DNA of 64,000 nucleotides from NCBI RefSeq assembly GCF_000378625.1, contig NZ_KB905172.1, forward strand, positions 62,001 through 126,000, written 5' to 3'. The position numbers and the translations under genes were made by a program. Positions 8,839 through 17,118 of this stretch are shown here, in pieces. The notes beneath the pieces are model-generated. The model was not told the DNA's origin, did not search any database, and saw nothing but the letters and a program-made list of their open reading frames with translations. Source of the stretch: Colwellia piezophila ATCC BAA-637. GTDB taxonomy: Bacteria > Pseudomonadota > Gammaproteobacteria > Enterobacterales > Alteromonadaceae. Position 1 is the first letter of the stretch. Each line of letters begins with the position of its first letter.

Positions 8839-9609
8839 CTACTCTGCGAAAGTTGGATCAGCACGATAGACCCGACGTAACATAGCTGGCCATGCTTTTT
8901 GACCGCCAGTTTCACCATCATGAACAATATTTGCTTGCGCTTTAATACCATCAATAATACTTTGTGGCGCATAAATGGGCTTCATACCTGATGCCATTAC
9001 TTTTAACTGGATTTCACAGGCACGGGTTAAATCATACATATGCATAAACGCATCACCTATGGTTTTGCCCATAGTTAAGGCGCCATGGTTACGCAATAAC
9101 ATAAAGTTTTTATCTCCTAAGTCATTTTGCAATCTAAGCTTTTCTTCATCGTTAACCGCCAAGCCTTCATAATCGTGATAACTCATCGAGGCTAAAGCAA
9201 ACATTGAATACTGGCTTATTGGTAATAAACCTTTTTCGACACTGGCTACGGCAATAGTCTCATTGGTGTGTATATGCAAGGCACAAATATCATCATGGCG
9301 TACTTGATGGACTGCACTATGAATAGTGAAACCAGCGGGATTTATCTCAAACGGGCAATCTTTATCAATAATATTGCCATCGATATCAATTTTCACTAAA
9401 TTGGAGGCGGTTATCTCTTCAAAAGCTAAACCAAAAGCATTGATCAAAATATGCTCGGTGCCGGGAATACGTGCTGAAATATGGGTATGAATCAGATCAT
9501 CCCAACCATGCATTTGTAATAAACGATAACAAGCCGCTAAGTCGACACGTATTTGCCATTCTTGTGCGGATACTTTGTTCTTTAAATTAAGTTGAGGCAG
9601 TTGCTGCAT
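8839..9609 (-). CDS. Class II aldolase/adducin-family protein
   Basis: A protein of about 256 residues with the class II aldolase/adducin N-terminal fold. The zinc-site histidines are visible in ALHIHTNE, and a later His lies in LLRNHGALTMG. The N-terminal WDDLIHTHISARIPG stretch is conserved in this group. Family members include fuculose- and ribulose-phosphate aldolases or epimerases and many of unknown substrate. Next to sugar-acid genes it could cleave a keto-deoxy acid, which is inference. I prefer ATG 9609 because AGAGAG sits 8 bases upstream. An in-frame ATG at 9627 has no ribosome binding site. It is transcribed toward the dehydratase gene. Confidence 0.82.
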   Translation of the reverse strand: MQQLPQLNLKNKVSAQEWQIRVDLAACYRLLQMHGWDDLIHTHISARIPGTEHILINAFGLAFEEITASNLVKIDIDGNIIDKDCPFEINPAGFTIHSAVHQVRHDDICALHIHTNETIAVASVEKGLLPISQYSMFALASMSYHDYEGLAVNDEEKLRLQNDLGDKNFMLLRNHGALTMGKTIGDAFMHMYDLTRACEIQLKVMASGMKPIYAPQSIIDGIKAQANIVHDGETGGQKAWPAMLRRVYRADPTFAE

Positions 9610-9708
9610 TTCAAGCACTCTCTTCATTGTAGTAAATAGTTTAGAAAAGTAGATAATATAGCTGATTTTACCTGATGAAGATCAAGCTATAAAGTCGTTT
9701 AAAGCTAT

Positions 9709-9882
9709 TTACAGCATCATTTTGATAATGGCCGCGACTATTAAGACAAATACCAGTATAGGTATTATTTTACTGTATTTATGTTGTTGTTCATCAGTCA
9801 TGGGTTTGCCAAACTTCTCTCCCAAAGTGACCATCAAAAAAACTGCAAAAAAAACAGCCGCTAATATAATTATTAAAGTCAT
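9709..9882 (-). CDS. Small two-helix membrane protein (57 aa)
   Basis: A short open frame starts at ATG 9882 with an AAGAGAA-like site 5-11 bases upstream and ends at 9709-9711. The product has two hydrophobic helices: residues 2-20 (LIIILAAVFFAVFLMV) and about 40-57 (IIPILVFVLIVAAIIKMM). A charged loop links them (GEKFGKPMTDEQQHKYSK). This is the look of a genuine small membrane protein. It is divergent from the exporter gene at 9983 and about 100 bases upstream of the aldolase on the same strand. I do not recognise a family. It shows that the open frame running back from 9983 to 9722 on the other strand is antisense to a gene. Confidence 0.65.
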   Translation of the reverse strand: MTLIIILAAVFFAVFLMVTLGEKFGKPMTDEQQHKYSKIIPILVFVLIVAAIIKMML

Positions 9883-9982
9883 TTATTTCTCTTTTATTTA
9901 TTTTTTAAGTAACTTTTTTATACCCAGTTTTAACAAAATCGATTACCATAGCAGGCAGTGCAACTTACCATTGAATATCGCA

Positions 9983-11209
9983 ATGCAGCAACCCGATAAT
10001 TTTTACCAAAAACGTCGCTTTATCATCAAATTAGGCAAAGCTTTACATAAGCTAGGCTCTACCGCTTATCGCCTAGAAGACAACCTATTATCTATTGCTA
10101 AATTTCTTGATATTCGCGCTTCATTTATCATAACACCTACTGCACTTACCTTTATATTATCTGATGATGAAGATGATCAACAATATAATCATTTAGTACG
10201 TGTTAGCCCTGGTGATATCGATCTTGGCTCATTAGCGCGCATTGATGAACTGGTTGATGAATTAATAAATGGTCAGCGTACGCTTGCAGAAGCGATTGAG
10301 CGTTTAGCTGAAGTAAAAAATAAACCTGCCCCCTATGGCACCTTTTTATCCTTTTTAGCTTTTGGCGCTTCAAGTGGTGCTTTTGCTATGTTAATGCATA
10401 CCAGTTGGCACGATGTCTTCTGGTCGGCCATCTTAGGTTGGGTTATTTTTGGCTTTGTGCTTTGGGCTGAAAAATCTCGCCGTATGACAGATTTACTTGA
10501 GCCCTTGGCCGCGCTATCAGCATCGCTGTTAGCCTCTGCCATATCGATATTTGACCCGAGTATTAATATACCGATGGTTATCCTCTCAAGTATCATAGTC
10601 TTTATACCGGGGTTATCACTAACCGTTGGTTTATCTGAGCTTGCTGCGCGACATTTAATGTCAGGTACAGCGCGTATCATGGACAGTATCATGATGTTAT
10701 TTAAGCTTTATTTTGGTGCCGTCTTGGGTATGGCATTAGGTAACTTGATGTGGGGTAGCGCGGTCTTTGTTCCTCCTGAAACTATGCCAGTGTGGACCTC
10801 ATGGGTTGCAGTAACAACCTTATCAGCAAGTTTAGTTGTGCTATTTAAAGTCAGGTTAAAAGACGCCCCTTGGGGCATGATTGCCGGCTATATCGCCTTT
10901 GGTGTTAGCATCTGGGCAAGTACCTATTTAGGTGTCGCCTTAGGTGCTTTTGTTGGCGCTTTCGCCCTCGGATTATACAGTAATATGTTTTCTCGAATTA
11001 TGAACTTACCTTCGAGTATTGTAAGAATACTTGGTTTGGTTGTACTGGTGCCGGGATCTAAAGTCTATATTGGTTTAAATAGTGCTATTTCTGGGCAGAA
11101 TATGCTAAATGTCCCTGATTTAGGCTCGCAAACATTTTTGATATTTATGTCACTCGTTGCAGGTATTATCTTTTCCAATGCAGTATTACCACACGGTAAA
11201 ACGTTATAA
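9983..11209 (+). CDS. Threonine/serine exporter-type protein, fused YjjP-YjjB
   Basis: A 408-residue inner-membrane protein. The soluble N-terminal part (KLGKALHKLGSTAYRLEDNLLSIAKFL, about residues 15-150) matches the ThrE/YjjP domain. About ten hydrophobic segments follow, ending in a YjjB-like second half (near VVLVPGSKVYIGLNSA). E. coli splits these into YjjP and YjjB, whereas ThrE of Corynebacterium is fused as here. Known members export threonine, serine or, for YjjPB, succinate. The substrate here is not evident. I chose ATG 9983 because it gives the normal length and N-terminus. The longer open frame to 9722 would add 87 odd residues lying antisense to the small membrane protein gene. 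Confidence 0.85.
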   Translation: MQQPDNFYQKRRFIIKLGKALHKLGSTAYRLEDNLLSIAKFLDIRASFIITPTALTFILSDDEDDQQYNHLVRVSPGDIDLGSLARIDELVDELINGQRTLAEAIERLAEVKNKPAPYGTFLSFLAFGASSGAFAMLMHTSWHDVFWSAILGWVIFGFVLWAEKSRRMTDLLEPLAALSASLLASAISIFDPSINIPMVILSSIIVFIPGLSLTVGLSELAARHLMSGTARIMDSIMMLFKLYFGAVLGMALGNLMWGSAVFVPPETMPVWTSWVAVTTLSASLVVLFKVRLKDAPWGMIAGYIAFGVSIWASTYLGVALGAFVGAFALGLYSNMFSRIMNLPSSIVRILGLVVLVPGSKVYIGLNSAISGQNMLNVPDLGSQTFLIFMSLVAGIIFSNAVLPHGKTL

Positions 11210-11753
11210 TTACCGGAAGATCACTCGCTCCGTTGCTCTAATGTTCAAGCGAGCTAGTAAATTTATCTTCGCGTATATACCCGTCACCAATCAAAGTGCA
11301 GGATTTCAGTGGGAATTAAAATGACTTTAGACAAGTAAAATAAGCTAAGCTAAGTCATTCTATGTTTTGTTTATTTAACGCGGTGTTAAGTCATTTTAAA
11401 CCCATCGAAGAAGCGCTTGAGCAACATTACTTCATCGTTGCTGTGACTTACAATGGAATAACCATTCTTTCATCACAGCGCCTTGAATTAAAATTGCTCA
11501 AACACTCTGAAACCTGCATCTTGAATGGTAACGCGTATATTGCTTTTATAGTGTTCAGTTTACGATAGTGAATGCTAAGTAAACCACCTTATCACTATGG
11601 TTTTTGTTCATAAACTGCTGAAAAAATAGTTCATCGTTTTGCATAAAACACTAAACCGTTAATTTCCCTACAAAAGAACCTTATTGATAATTATTATCAT
11701 TAAGGTTATCATATGCGATATTAACGAAACGTTTTTCCTAAGTTGAGAGTTGT
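11210..11753. other. Noncoding region between the exporter and bfd
   Basis: No convincing gene. It holds a weak hairpin CTCGCT/AGCGAG (11223-11255) after the exporter gene, and the Fur-box-like palindrome before bfd. An open frame at 11362-11568 lacks a ribosome binding site and has unusual composition, so I do not call it. Confidence 0.5.
11685..11702 (+). promoter_or_regulatory. Fur box upstream of bfd
   Basis: TGATAATTATTATCATTA closely matches the Fur consensus GATAATGATAATCATTATC and sits in a larger palindrome (AACCTTA at 11677-11683, TAAGGTT at 11701-11707). It lies about 50 bases before the bfd start. Iron-dependent repression of bfd is the established arrangement in other gammaproteobacteria. 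Confidence 0.75.
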
Positions 11754-11948
11754 ATGTACGTTTGTATTTGCCATGGTGTTACCGACACACAAATTGAGTC
11801 CGCAATAGATAACGGCGCAGAAACTATGAAGCAGTTAACTAAAGAACTTAATGTTGGCTCGCAATGTGGTAAATGCTGTCAGTGTGCCAAACGCGTACTC
11901 AATAAAAAGCTAATGCAAATTGCAGAAGCACAGCCCCAAGTTGCCTAA
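11754..11948 (+). CDS. bfd: Bacterioferritin-associated ferredoxin
   Basis: A 64-residue [2Fe-2S] protein with the family cysteine pattern: Cys4, Cys6, Cys38 and Cys41 (CxC, 31 residues, CxxC). Bfd docks on bacterioferritin and passes electrons to it so that stored ferric iron is reduced and released. It is usually made when iron is scarce. GAGAG stands 5 bases before ATG 11754 and a Fur box lies upstream, which fits. The two bacterioferritin genes are convergent just downstream, with 59 bases between stop codons. Confidence 0.95.
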   Translation: MYVCICHGVTDTQIESAIDNGAETMKQLTKELNVGSQCGKCCQCAKRVLNKKLMQIAEAQPQVA

Positions 11949-12007
11949 ACTGACCAAAAACTCATTAGATGTAATGTTTTATTAGCACACCGATCGCCTG
12001 ATTACCG

Positions 12008-12475
12008 CTAATCCATCATCGACTGTAAATAATTCTCGATACCTGCATGGCCAATAATATATTGCTGCGATTCTATCCAATCAATTTGTTCTTCAACATT
12101 TTCCAATAAGTCTTCCGCTAAATCTCGACTGATATAATCTTGCAGATTTTCACTCTCGACAATAAGTGCTTGTAAAGTTTTACGAGAAACATACTCTAAA
12201 TCCATATTCGATTGCAGCATCTCGGTTGCATGTTCACCTATATGTAAACGTCCTAAGTCTTGTAAATTAGGTAAGCCTTCTAAGAATAATATCCGCTCTA
12301 TGAGTTTATCCGCTTGCTTCATTTTCTCAATTGATAATTTATAGTCAGCTTTATTCAATTTATCCAAGCCCCAGTTCTTATACATACGGGCATGTAAAAA
12401 ATATTGATTAATTGCGATTAACTCAATGGCCAAGGCACTATTGAGTAGCGTAAGAATTTGTTTGTTACCTTTCAT
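12008..12475 (-). CDS. bfr: Bacterioferritin, heme-binding subunit
   Basis: A four-helix bacterioferritin subunit of 155 residues. It keeps Met52, the axial ligand of the inter-subunit heme (sequence IEKMKQAD). Key ferroxidase ligands of the E. coli numbering are replaced: Glu51 to Lys, His54 to Gln, Glu127 to Val and His130 to Gln. Glu18 and Glu94 remain. It should therefore bind heme but not oxidise iron well by itself. The neighbour 11 bases upstream shows the opposite pattern. The two probably co-assemble into a 24-mer shell, as in the two-subunit bacterioferritins known from Neisseria and Magnetospirillum. It is the second gene of the pair and ATG 12475 begins MKGNKQIL. Confidence 0.93.
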   Translation of the reverse strand: MKGNKQILTLLNSALAIELIAINQYFLHARMYKNWGLDKLNKADYKLSIEKMKQADKLIERILFLEGLPNLQDLGRLHIGEHATEMLQSNMDLEYVSRKTLQALIVESENLQDYISRDLAEDLLENVEEQIDWIESQQYIIGHAGIENYLQSMMD

Positions 12476-12486
12476 TATGACTCCCC

Positions 12487-12972
12487 TTATCCTGGCAGAT
12501 GTTGACCCATATGAGACTGGATATAGTTTTGTAGCCCTACTTTACCGATAAGACCGAGTTGTTTTTCAAGCCAATAAACATGATCTTCCTCGGTATCTTC
12601 AAGTAACTTCTCTAAAATTTCTCGACTTTGAAAATCCCCTACGCTTTCACATAAGGTAATGGTCGCTTTTAGCGCTGCCACCACTTCCATTTCAAGGGTT
12701 AAATCATTTTGAAGCATGCTAGGCACATCATTACCAATCAGCAGATCTCGACGATCCGTTAAATTAGGCGTGCCTTCTAGGAATAGAATGCGCTTTATTA
12801 ATGCATCTGCATGGGTAATTTCTTCTTGCATTTCATGATCGAGTTGTTCAAATAACTTATCTAAGCCCCAATCTTGATACATGCGTGAATGAGTAAAGTA
12901 TTGATCAATTGCGGCTAATTCATTGTGTAACAAGCCATTTAGGCTCGCTATAACTTTAGTATTACCTTTCAT
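12487..12972 (-). CDS. bfr: Bacterioferritin, ferroxidase subunit
   Basis: A bacterioferritin subunit of 161 residues with an intact di-iron centre: Glu18, Glu51, His54, Glu94, Glu127 and His130 in E. coli numbering (EEITHAD; DTEEDHVYW). The heme ligand Met52 is replaced by Ile. It should carry out iron oxidation but cannot supply the heme ligand, complementing the downstream gene. ATG 12972 has AGAGG about 9 bases upstream and gives the family start MKGNTKV. An in-frame upstream start adding ten residues is less likely. About 130 bases upstream the minus strand reads TAATGCAAATGCTAATG, a weak Fur-box-like match. Confidence 0.93.
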   Translation of the reverse strand: MKGNTKVIASLNGLLHNELAAIDQYFTHSRMYQDWGLDKLFEQLDHEMQEEITHADALIKRILFLEGTPNLTDRRDLLIGNDVPSMLQNDLTLEMEVVAALKATITLCESVGDFQSREILEKLLEDTEEDHVYWLEKQLGLIGKVGLQNYIQSHMGQHLPG

Positions 12973-13239
12973 CTGACGCCTCTTTAATAGGTGTGGAAAC
13001 ACACTGAAATACAGTTGCCTAAAGCGTAGTAGAAAGATAAAAATTTATCGAGTTAATCTCTTGTTTTGGAGTTACTAAGTGTTTATTTTTTAAGTGAAAA
13101 CCATTAGCATTTGCATTACTAGAATTTAATAAAAACGCTATGTTCATTACGTTAAAACACACCAACAAATAGTCTAAAAAAAGCAAAGCCAGATAACTAA
13201 TAGCCATCTAAACATCTAAATCTTGCTAATAGCCGTCAA

Positions 13240-13395
13240 TAGCGTTAGAATCCGCGCCTAAAAAGTTTTTGTGTTAACGAAGATGGTGTAAATCCGTCAC
13301 TGTGCCCGCAACTGTAAAAGAGTAAATTGGTGTTTTTACAAAAAGCCCCCTCTAAGTCAGATAGCTAATACAGAAAACTATACTCATACACCCCT
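13240..13395 (+). promoter_or_regulatory. Cobalamin riboswitch 1
   Basis: The conserved core of the B12-sensing RNA is visible: GGTGTAAATCCGTCAC at 13284-13299, then TGCCCGCAACTGTA to about 13315, and the later AAGTCAG at 13354-13360. It lies directly before the btuD-like gene on the same strand. The 5' part is less canonical than in the second riboswitch of the window, so the left boundary is approximate. The rest of 12973-13240 shows no supported gene. Confidence 0.8.
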
Positions 13396-13462
13396 ATATA
13401 AATGATTACTGTTTTATATGGGCTAGTATTATTTTCACCGTGCGGGAAAACACGATTTTACT

Positions 13463-14293
13463 ATGTCGACACTCCTTAATATCTCTCAGCTAAGCTGGCA
13501 AGTTCAGCATAAATCCATATTACAAAACATTAATTTTAATGTTCGTAAAGGTGAAGTGATCGGTATTATTGGCCCCAATGGTGCGGGTAAAACTAGCCTA
13601 CTGCGCTGCCTAACTAATCAAGGCAATATTCTCGCTAGCCGTAATATTAGCGGTAGCGTTCATCTAAAAAATCGAGCTATCACTCAGTTCAGTGCTAAAG
13701 AAATTGCCCAACACTTTGCGGTTGTCATGCAAAAAAATGACTCGATTTTTGCCTTGTCGGTGCAAGATGTGATGAAAATGGGCTTATTGCCACATAAAAC
13801 CCTTTTTTCACTCGATAGCGATCATGATAAAGCTCAAATCAATTTAGCACTTACCAAAGTGGGCTTAGATCATGCACTACACAACGATTTCAGTTTACTT
13901 TCTGGTGGCGAACAGCAGCGAGTATTAATTGCAAGGGCGTTGGTGCAAGCAAGCCAAGTATTGATCCTTGATGAGCCAACTAACCACCTAGATGTTTATT
14001 ACCAACATCAGGTATTGCAGTTGGTAAACAAGCTCAATATCACCGTAATTATGACCGTACATGATCTCAATTTAGCCAGTTTATATTGCCAACGATTATT
14101 ACTTTTAGACCAAGGAAAACTCATTTGTGACGGTAGCCCTGAAGAAGTCCTCACCCCTGATAAATTAAGTAAAGTCTTTGGCTTACCTTGCCAACAAAGC
14201 ATTGATTCGATAACAGGCGCTACCCAAGTTTCTTTCTACCTAAACGAAATTAACCAAAAAAAAACTCGTGCTTCGGAGCCTCTTGATGAATAA
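13463..14293 (+). CDS. btuD: Vitamin B12 ABC importer, ATP-binding protein
   Basis: A 276-residue ABC ATPase of the iron-siderophore/B12 (FecE/BtuD) group. Walker A is GPNGAGKTS at residues 37-45, the signature LSGGE at 146-150 and Walker B LILDEP at 167-172. The switch His lies in MTVHDLN. It powers transport through the permease encoded next, whose start overlaps its stop by 8 bases. The cobalamin riboswitch just upstream and the cobO, btuF and btuB genes downstream make B12 or a cobinamide-type corrinoid the likely substrate. FecE-type siderophore import would be the alternative without that context. Confidence 0.9.
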   Translation: MSTLLNISQLSWQVQHKSILQNINFNVRKGEVIGIIGPNGAGKTSLLRCLTNQGNILASRNISGSVHLKNRAITQFSAKEIAQHFAVVMQKNDSIFALSVQDVMKMGLLPHKTLFSLDSDHDKAQINLALTKVGLDHALHNDFSLLSGGEQQRVLIARALVQASQVLILDEPTNHLDVYYQHQVLQLVNKLNITVIMTVHDLNLASLYCQRLLLLDQGKLICDGSPEEVLTPDKLSKVFGLPCQQSIDSITGATQVSFYLNEINQKKTRASEPLDE

Positions 14294-15272
14294 GGTTTCC
14301 TCTATTTTACTGGCATTAACTGCTTTAATGATTCTATCGGCAATTGTAGCGCTAACATTTGGCCCTGCTGATATCGACTCCTCAGAGTTAATTACCTGCT
14401 TGTTGGGCAGTTGTCAAAATCCGATAGCCAATGTCGTTATTTGGCAAGTCCGTATTCCAAGAGTACTCGTGGCTATGGTGGCGGGAATGGGCTTAGCTAT
14501 TGCAGGCGCTATTTTGCAAAACACCACACGTAACCCCTTGGCAGACCCTTACTTATTTGGCATTGTTTCTGGTGCTGGTTTAGGAGCAACCATTGCCAAT
14601 ATCACCCTAGCTGATAATTTGACCATAGCCCTGCCCTTAGCGGCATTTCTAGGCGCATTATTTTCGGTAATGATTGTCGTATTCATTGCTAAAGTACTGC
14701 GCAGTATGGAGCAATTGTTACTCGCCGGGGTTGCCGTTTCATTTATGCTGGCATCCATTACGCAATTCATTTTATATTTTGGCGAGCCCTTTGCGACTAA
14801 CCGCGTTATATTCTGGCTTATGGGCAGCTTAGCTCGGGTTGAAATGAGTAATTTTTACGTCATTGCCTCGATATTAGTTATCGCCATAATCACCGTCATT
14901 GCCCTACATAGACAAATTGATGCGCTACTATTAGGCGATGAAAGTGCAGCTAGCTTAGGCGTTGACGTCGATAAATTACGTCTACTTATGTTAGGTATTT
15001 GCGCAGCACTAACGGCCACTATCGTCGCTTATTGTGGTGGCATAGGGTTTGTTGGCTTGATGATCCCCCATATTGTTAGGCAACTCATTGGCGTAACCAC
15101 ACTCAAGCTCATTCTTGGCAGCGCGTTAATTGGCGCAATATTCCTTATTTGGGTGGATGTTATTGCCCGCTCATCACTGCCGCACGCCGAAATCCCCATT
15201 GGTATTATTACCTCGGCCCTGGGCAGTATATTTTTCTTATTTATCATGTATCGCTCACGCGCGATAAGCTAA
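14286..15272 (+). CDS. btuC: Vitamin B12 ABC importer, permease
   Basis: A FecCD/BtuC-family permease of 328 residues with about ten membrane helices. The conserved segments RIPRVLVAMVAG, NPLADPYLFG and the cytoplasmic coupling region FVGLMIPHIVR are present. It forms the channel of the B12 importer with BtuD. ATG 14286 has CGGAG 7 bases upstream and overlaps the end of btuD, indicating translational coupling. An in-frame GTG at 14268 is possible but has no better signal. Here the ATPase precedes the permease, the reverse of many fec-type operons. Confidence 0.9.
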   Translation: MNKVSSILLALTALMILSAIVALTFGPADIDSSELITCLLGSCQNPIANVVIWQVRIPRVLVAMVAGMGLAIAGAILQNTTRNPLADPYLFGIVSGAGLGATIANITLADNLTIALPLAAFLGALFSVMIVVFIAKVLRSMEQLLLAGVAVSFMLASITQFILYFGEPFATNRVIFWLMGSLARVEMSNFYVIASILVIAIITVIALHRQIDALLLGDESAASLGVDVDKLRLLMLGICAALTATIVAYCGGIGFVGLMIPHIVRQLIGVTTLKLILGSALIGAIFLIWVDVIARSSLPHAEIPIGIITSALGSIFFLFIMYRSRAIS

Positions 15273-15343
15273 TAAATGACTACTTAAAGAATCAAAACTT
15301 AAGAACTCAACGTTTAATCAATTAGAACAGTAGAGATAACCCT

Positions 15344-15961
15344 ATGACCGATGAAAAAACAACTGCCAGCAGCACCTCTGATAAGCATAAACAAAGAATG
15401 CAAAAGCTGAAAGATAAAGTTGATGCTCGCATTGATAATGCCACCGAAGAACGCGGTTTACTGATTGTTATTACTGGCAATGGTAAGGGTAAGAGCACCT
15501 CGGGTTTTGGCACCGTTGCTCGTGCGGTTGGTCACGGCCTTAATGCTGCTGTCGCGCAATTTATTAAAGGTACCTGGGCTTGTGGTGAGCGAAAATTACT
15601 TGAAAATGCAGGGGTTAAATTTAGTGTCATGGGCACAGGTTTTACTTGGAATACTCAAGATAAAGAAAAAGACATCACCGCAGCAAAACAAGTGTGGCTC
15701 AAGTGTAAAGAATTACTCAGCGACCCGACACTTGATTTAGTACTACTTGATGAGATGACCTATATGTTGTCGTATAAATATCTCGATTTAGATGAGGTTA
15801 TCGACACATTAAACAACCGTCCTAAGCATCAGCACGTCATTATTACTGGCCGAGCTTGTCATCGCGCTATTATTGACCTTGCTGATACGGTTAGCGAAAT
15901 ACAATCAATCAAACATGCTTTTGATAGTGGCATTAAGGCGCAAAAAGGCATTGATTGGTAA
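15344..15961 (+). CDS. cobO: Cob(I)alamin adenosyltransferase, CobA/CobO/BtuR type
   Basis: This 205-residue enzyme transfers the adenosyl group of ATP to reduced corrinoids, making adenosylcobalamin. The ATP-binding loop GNGKGKST is at residues 45-52. The conserved VAQFIKGTW, LLDEMTYML and ITGRACHR stretches are those of the BtuR/CobO family. Its place between importer genes means incoming corrinoids can be adenosylated at once. It lies about 70 bases after btuC, with no terminator seen between them, so it is probably in the same operon. Confidence 0.95.
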   Translation: MTDEKTTASSTSDKHKQRMQKLKDKVDARIDNATEERGLLIVITGNGKGKSTSGFGTVARAVGHGLNAAVAQFIKGTWACGERKLLENAGVKFSVMGTGFTWNTQDKEKDITAAKQVWLKCKELLSDPTLDLVLLDEMTYMLSYKYLDLDEVIDTLNNRPKHQHVIITGRACHRAIIDLADTVSEIQSIKHAFDSGIKAQKGIDW

Positions 15962-16040
15962 AGGGCTAAATCACTTTAGTAATCACCGGCGCTGAATAAC
16001 TTGGGCGCTGCTCTTTCGATATAACAAAAAAAGCAACACC

Positions 16041-16898
16041 ATGAAATTAATCTCACTACTTTTGACTTTACTGCTTATTTCAAGCTCAGCTTATGCTCAG
16101 TTAACTAATCAGCAGAAGCCAACTATCATCGCCCTTGCCCCGCATATTGTTGAGATGCTTTATGATGTTGGCGCTGGTGAGCAAATTATTGGTACCACTG
16201 CCTTTGCCGATTATCCAGAGCAAGCGAAAGCAATTCCGAGAATAGGTAATTATGTTCGTTTACAGCTTGAGCGAGTTATTGAATTGCAACCAGACTTAAT
16301 TATTGCTTGGAAAAGTGGTAACCCAAGTGATGACTTAGCCCGATTAGAACAATTAGGCTTCAATATTGTTTACTCTCAGCCACACACCTTTGAAGATATA
16401 GCCAATGAGCTTCGCCACTTTGCTCAACTTACCGGCCATACTGTTCAAGGTGAACAAGTAGCACAAAAATTTGAACAAGAGCTCGCTGAAATAACCAAAA
16501 ACTATCAAGGTAAAAGTGAAATAACTGGTTTTTACGAACTTTGGTCTAGGCCTTTAACAACTATCGCCAAAGGCAGTTGGCCACAGCAATTCCTAAATAT
16601 TTGCCAAGTTAAAAATCCCTTTGAACAAGTCATAACGCCCTATCCGCAGATTAGTATTGAACAAGTATTGCCGGCCTTTGTACAAGTTATTATTCAGCCA
16701 TTGTCGATAAACCAAAAAGAACGTGAAGGTTTTAACTGGCAAGACTGGTCGATAATCCCTGCGGTAGCCAACAAACAAATAATTCAGCCCGATGCCGATG
16801 CCATGCACCGCATGTCGATTCGCAGCTTAACGGCATTAAAAGATTTGTGTGCAAAAATCGATACAACAAGAACGATCTTGCGCCAAAAGCATAACTAG
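16041..16898 (+). CDS. btuF: Periplasmic cobalamin-binding protein
   Basis: A 285-residue class III solute-binding protein. An N-terminal signal peptide (KLISLLLTLLLISSSAYAQ, cleavage likely after AYA) sends it to the periplasm. The body begins IIALAPHIVEMLYDVGAGEQIIGTT and continues with the long-helix layout of the BtuF/FepB fold (ERVIELQPDLIIAW). It captures B12 and delivers it to BtuCD. It lies 79 bases downstream of cobO in the same direction, so it is probably part of the riboswitch-1 operon. Riboswitch 2 begins about 30 bases after its stop. Confidence 0.9.
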   Translation: MKLISLLLTLLLISSSAYAQLTNQQKPTIIALAPHIVEMLYDVGAGEQIIGTTAFADYPEQAKAIPRIGNYVRLQLERVIELQPDLIIAWKSGNPSDDLARLEQLGFNIVYSQPHTFEDIANELRHFAQLTGHTVQGEQVAQKFEQELAEITKNYQGKSEITGFYELWSRPLTTIAKGSWPQQFLNICQVKNPFEQVITPYPQISIEQVLPAFVQVIIQPLSINQKEREGFNWQDWSIIPAVANKQIIQPDADAMHRMSIRSLTALKDLCAKIDTTRTILRQKHN

Positions 16899-16925
16899 CC
16901 TAACCGCTAGTCAATAAGAAGTATT

Positions 16926-17072
16926 TTAGGTGCCTAATAACGTTACTGGTGAATGGTAATTTACCTCACTAAAAAGTTAAGGGTGAAACGGGAAATTGGT
17001 TAAAGCAATACTGCCCCCGCAACGGTATGAGTTACAGGTTTGTAACTCAAGTCCGGAGACCGGCCTAGAATT
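16926..17072 (+). promoter_or_regulatory. Cobalamin riboswitch 2 (btuB leader)
   Basis: A full set of class I features: AGGTGCC near 16928, GGGTGAAACGGGAA at 16981, CTGCCCCCGCAACGGTA from about 17011, and the closing AGTCCGGAGACCGGCC near 17050-17065. It sits about 50 bases before the btuB ribosome binding site and start. This fits control of btuB by folding over the translation start or by early termination. Confidence 0.95.
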
Positions 17073-17118
17073 AAATTAATCATTGTAAACACGGTGGGTG
17101 TTTATAACTGAGGACAAC

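Noticed and set aside
11362..11568. Open frame of 68 codons before bfd
   Set aside because: No ribosome binding site, uneven composition and a location in an AT-rich spacer.
13019..13207. Minus-strand frame upstream of bacterioferritin
   Set aside because: No ribosome site and weak composition. The region more likely holds the bacterioferritin promoter.
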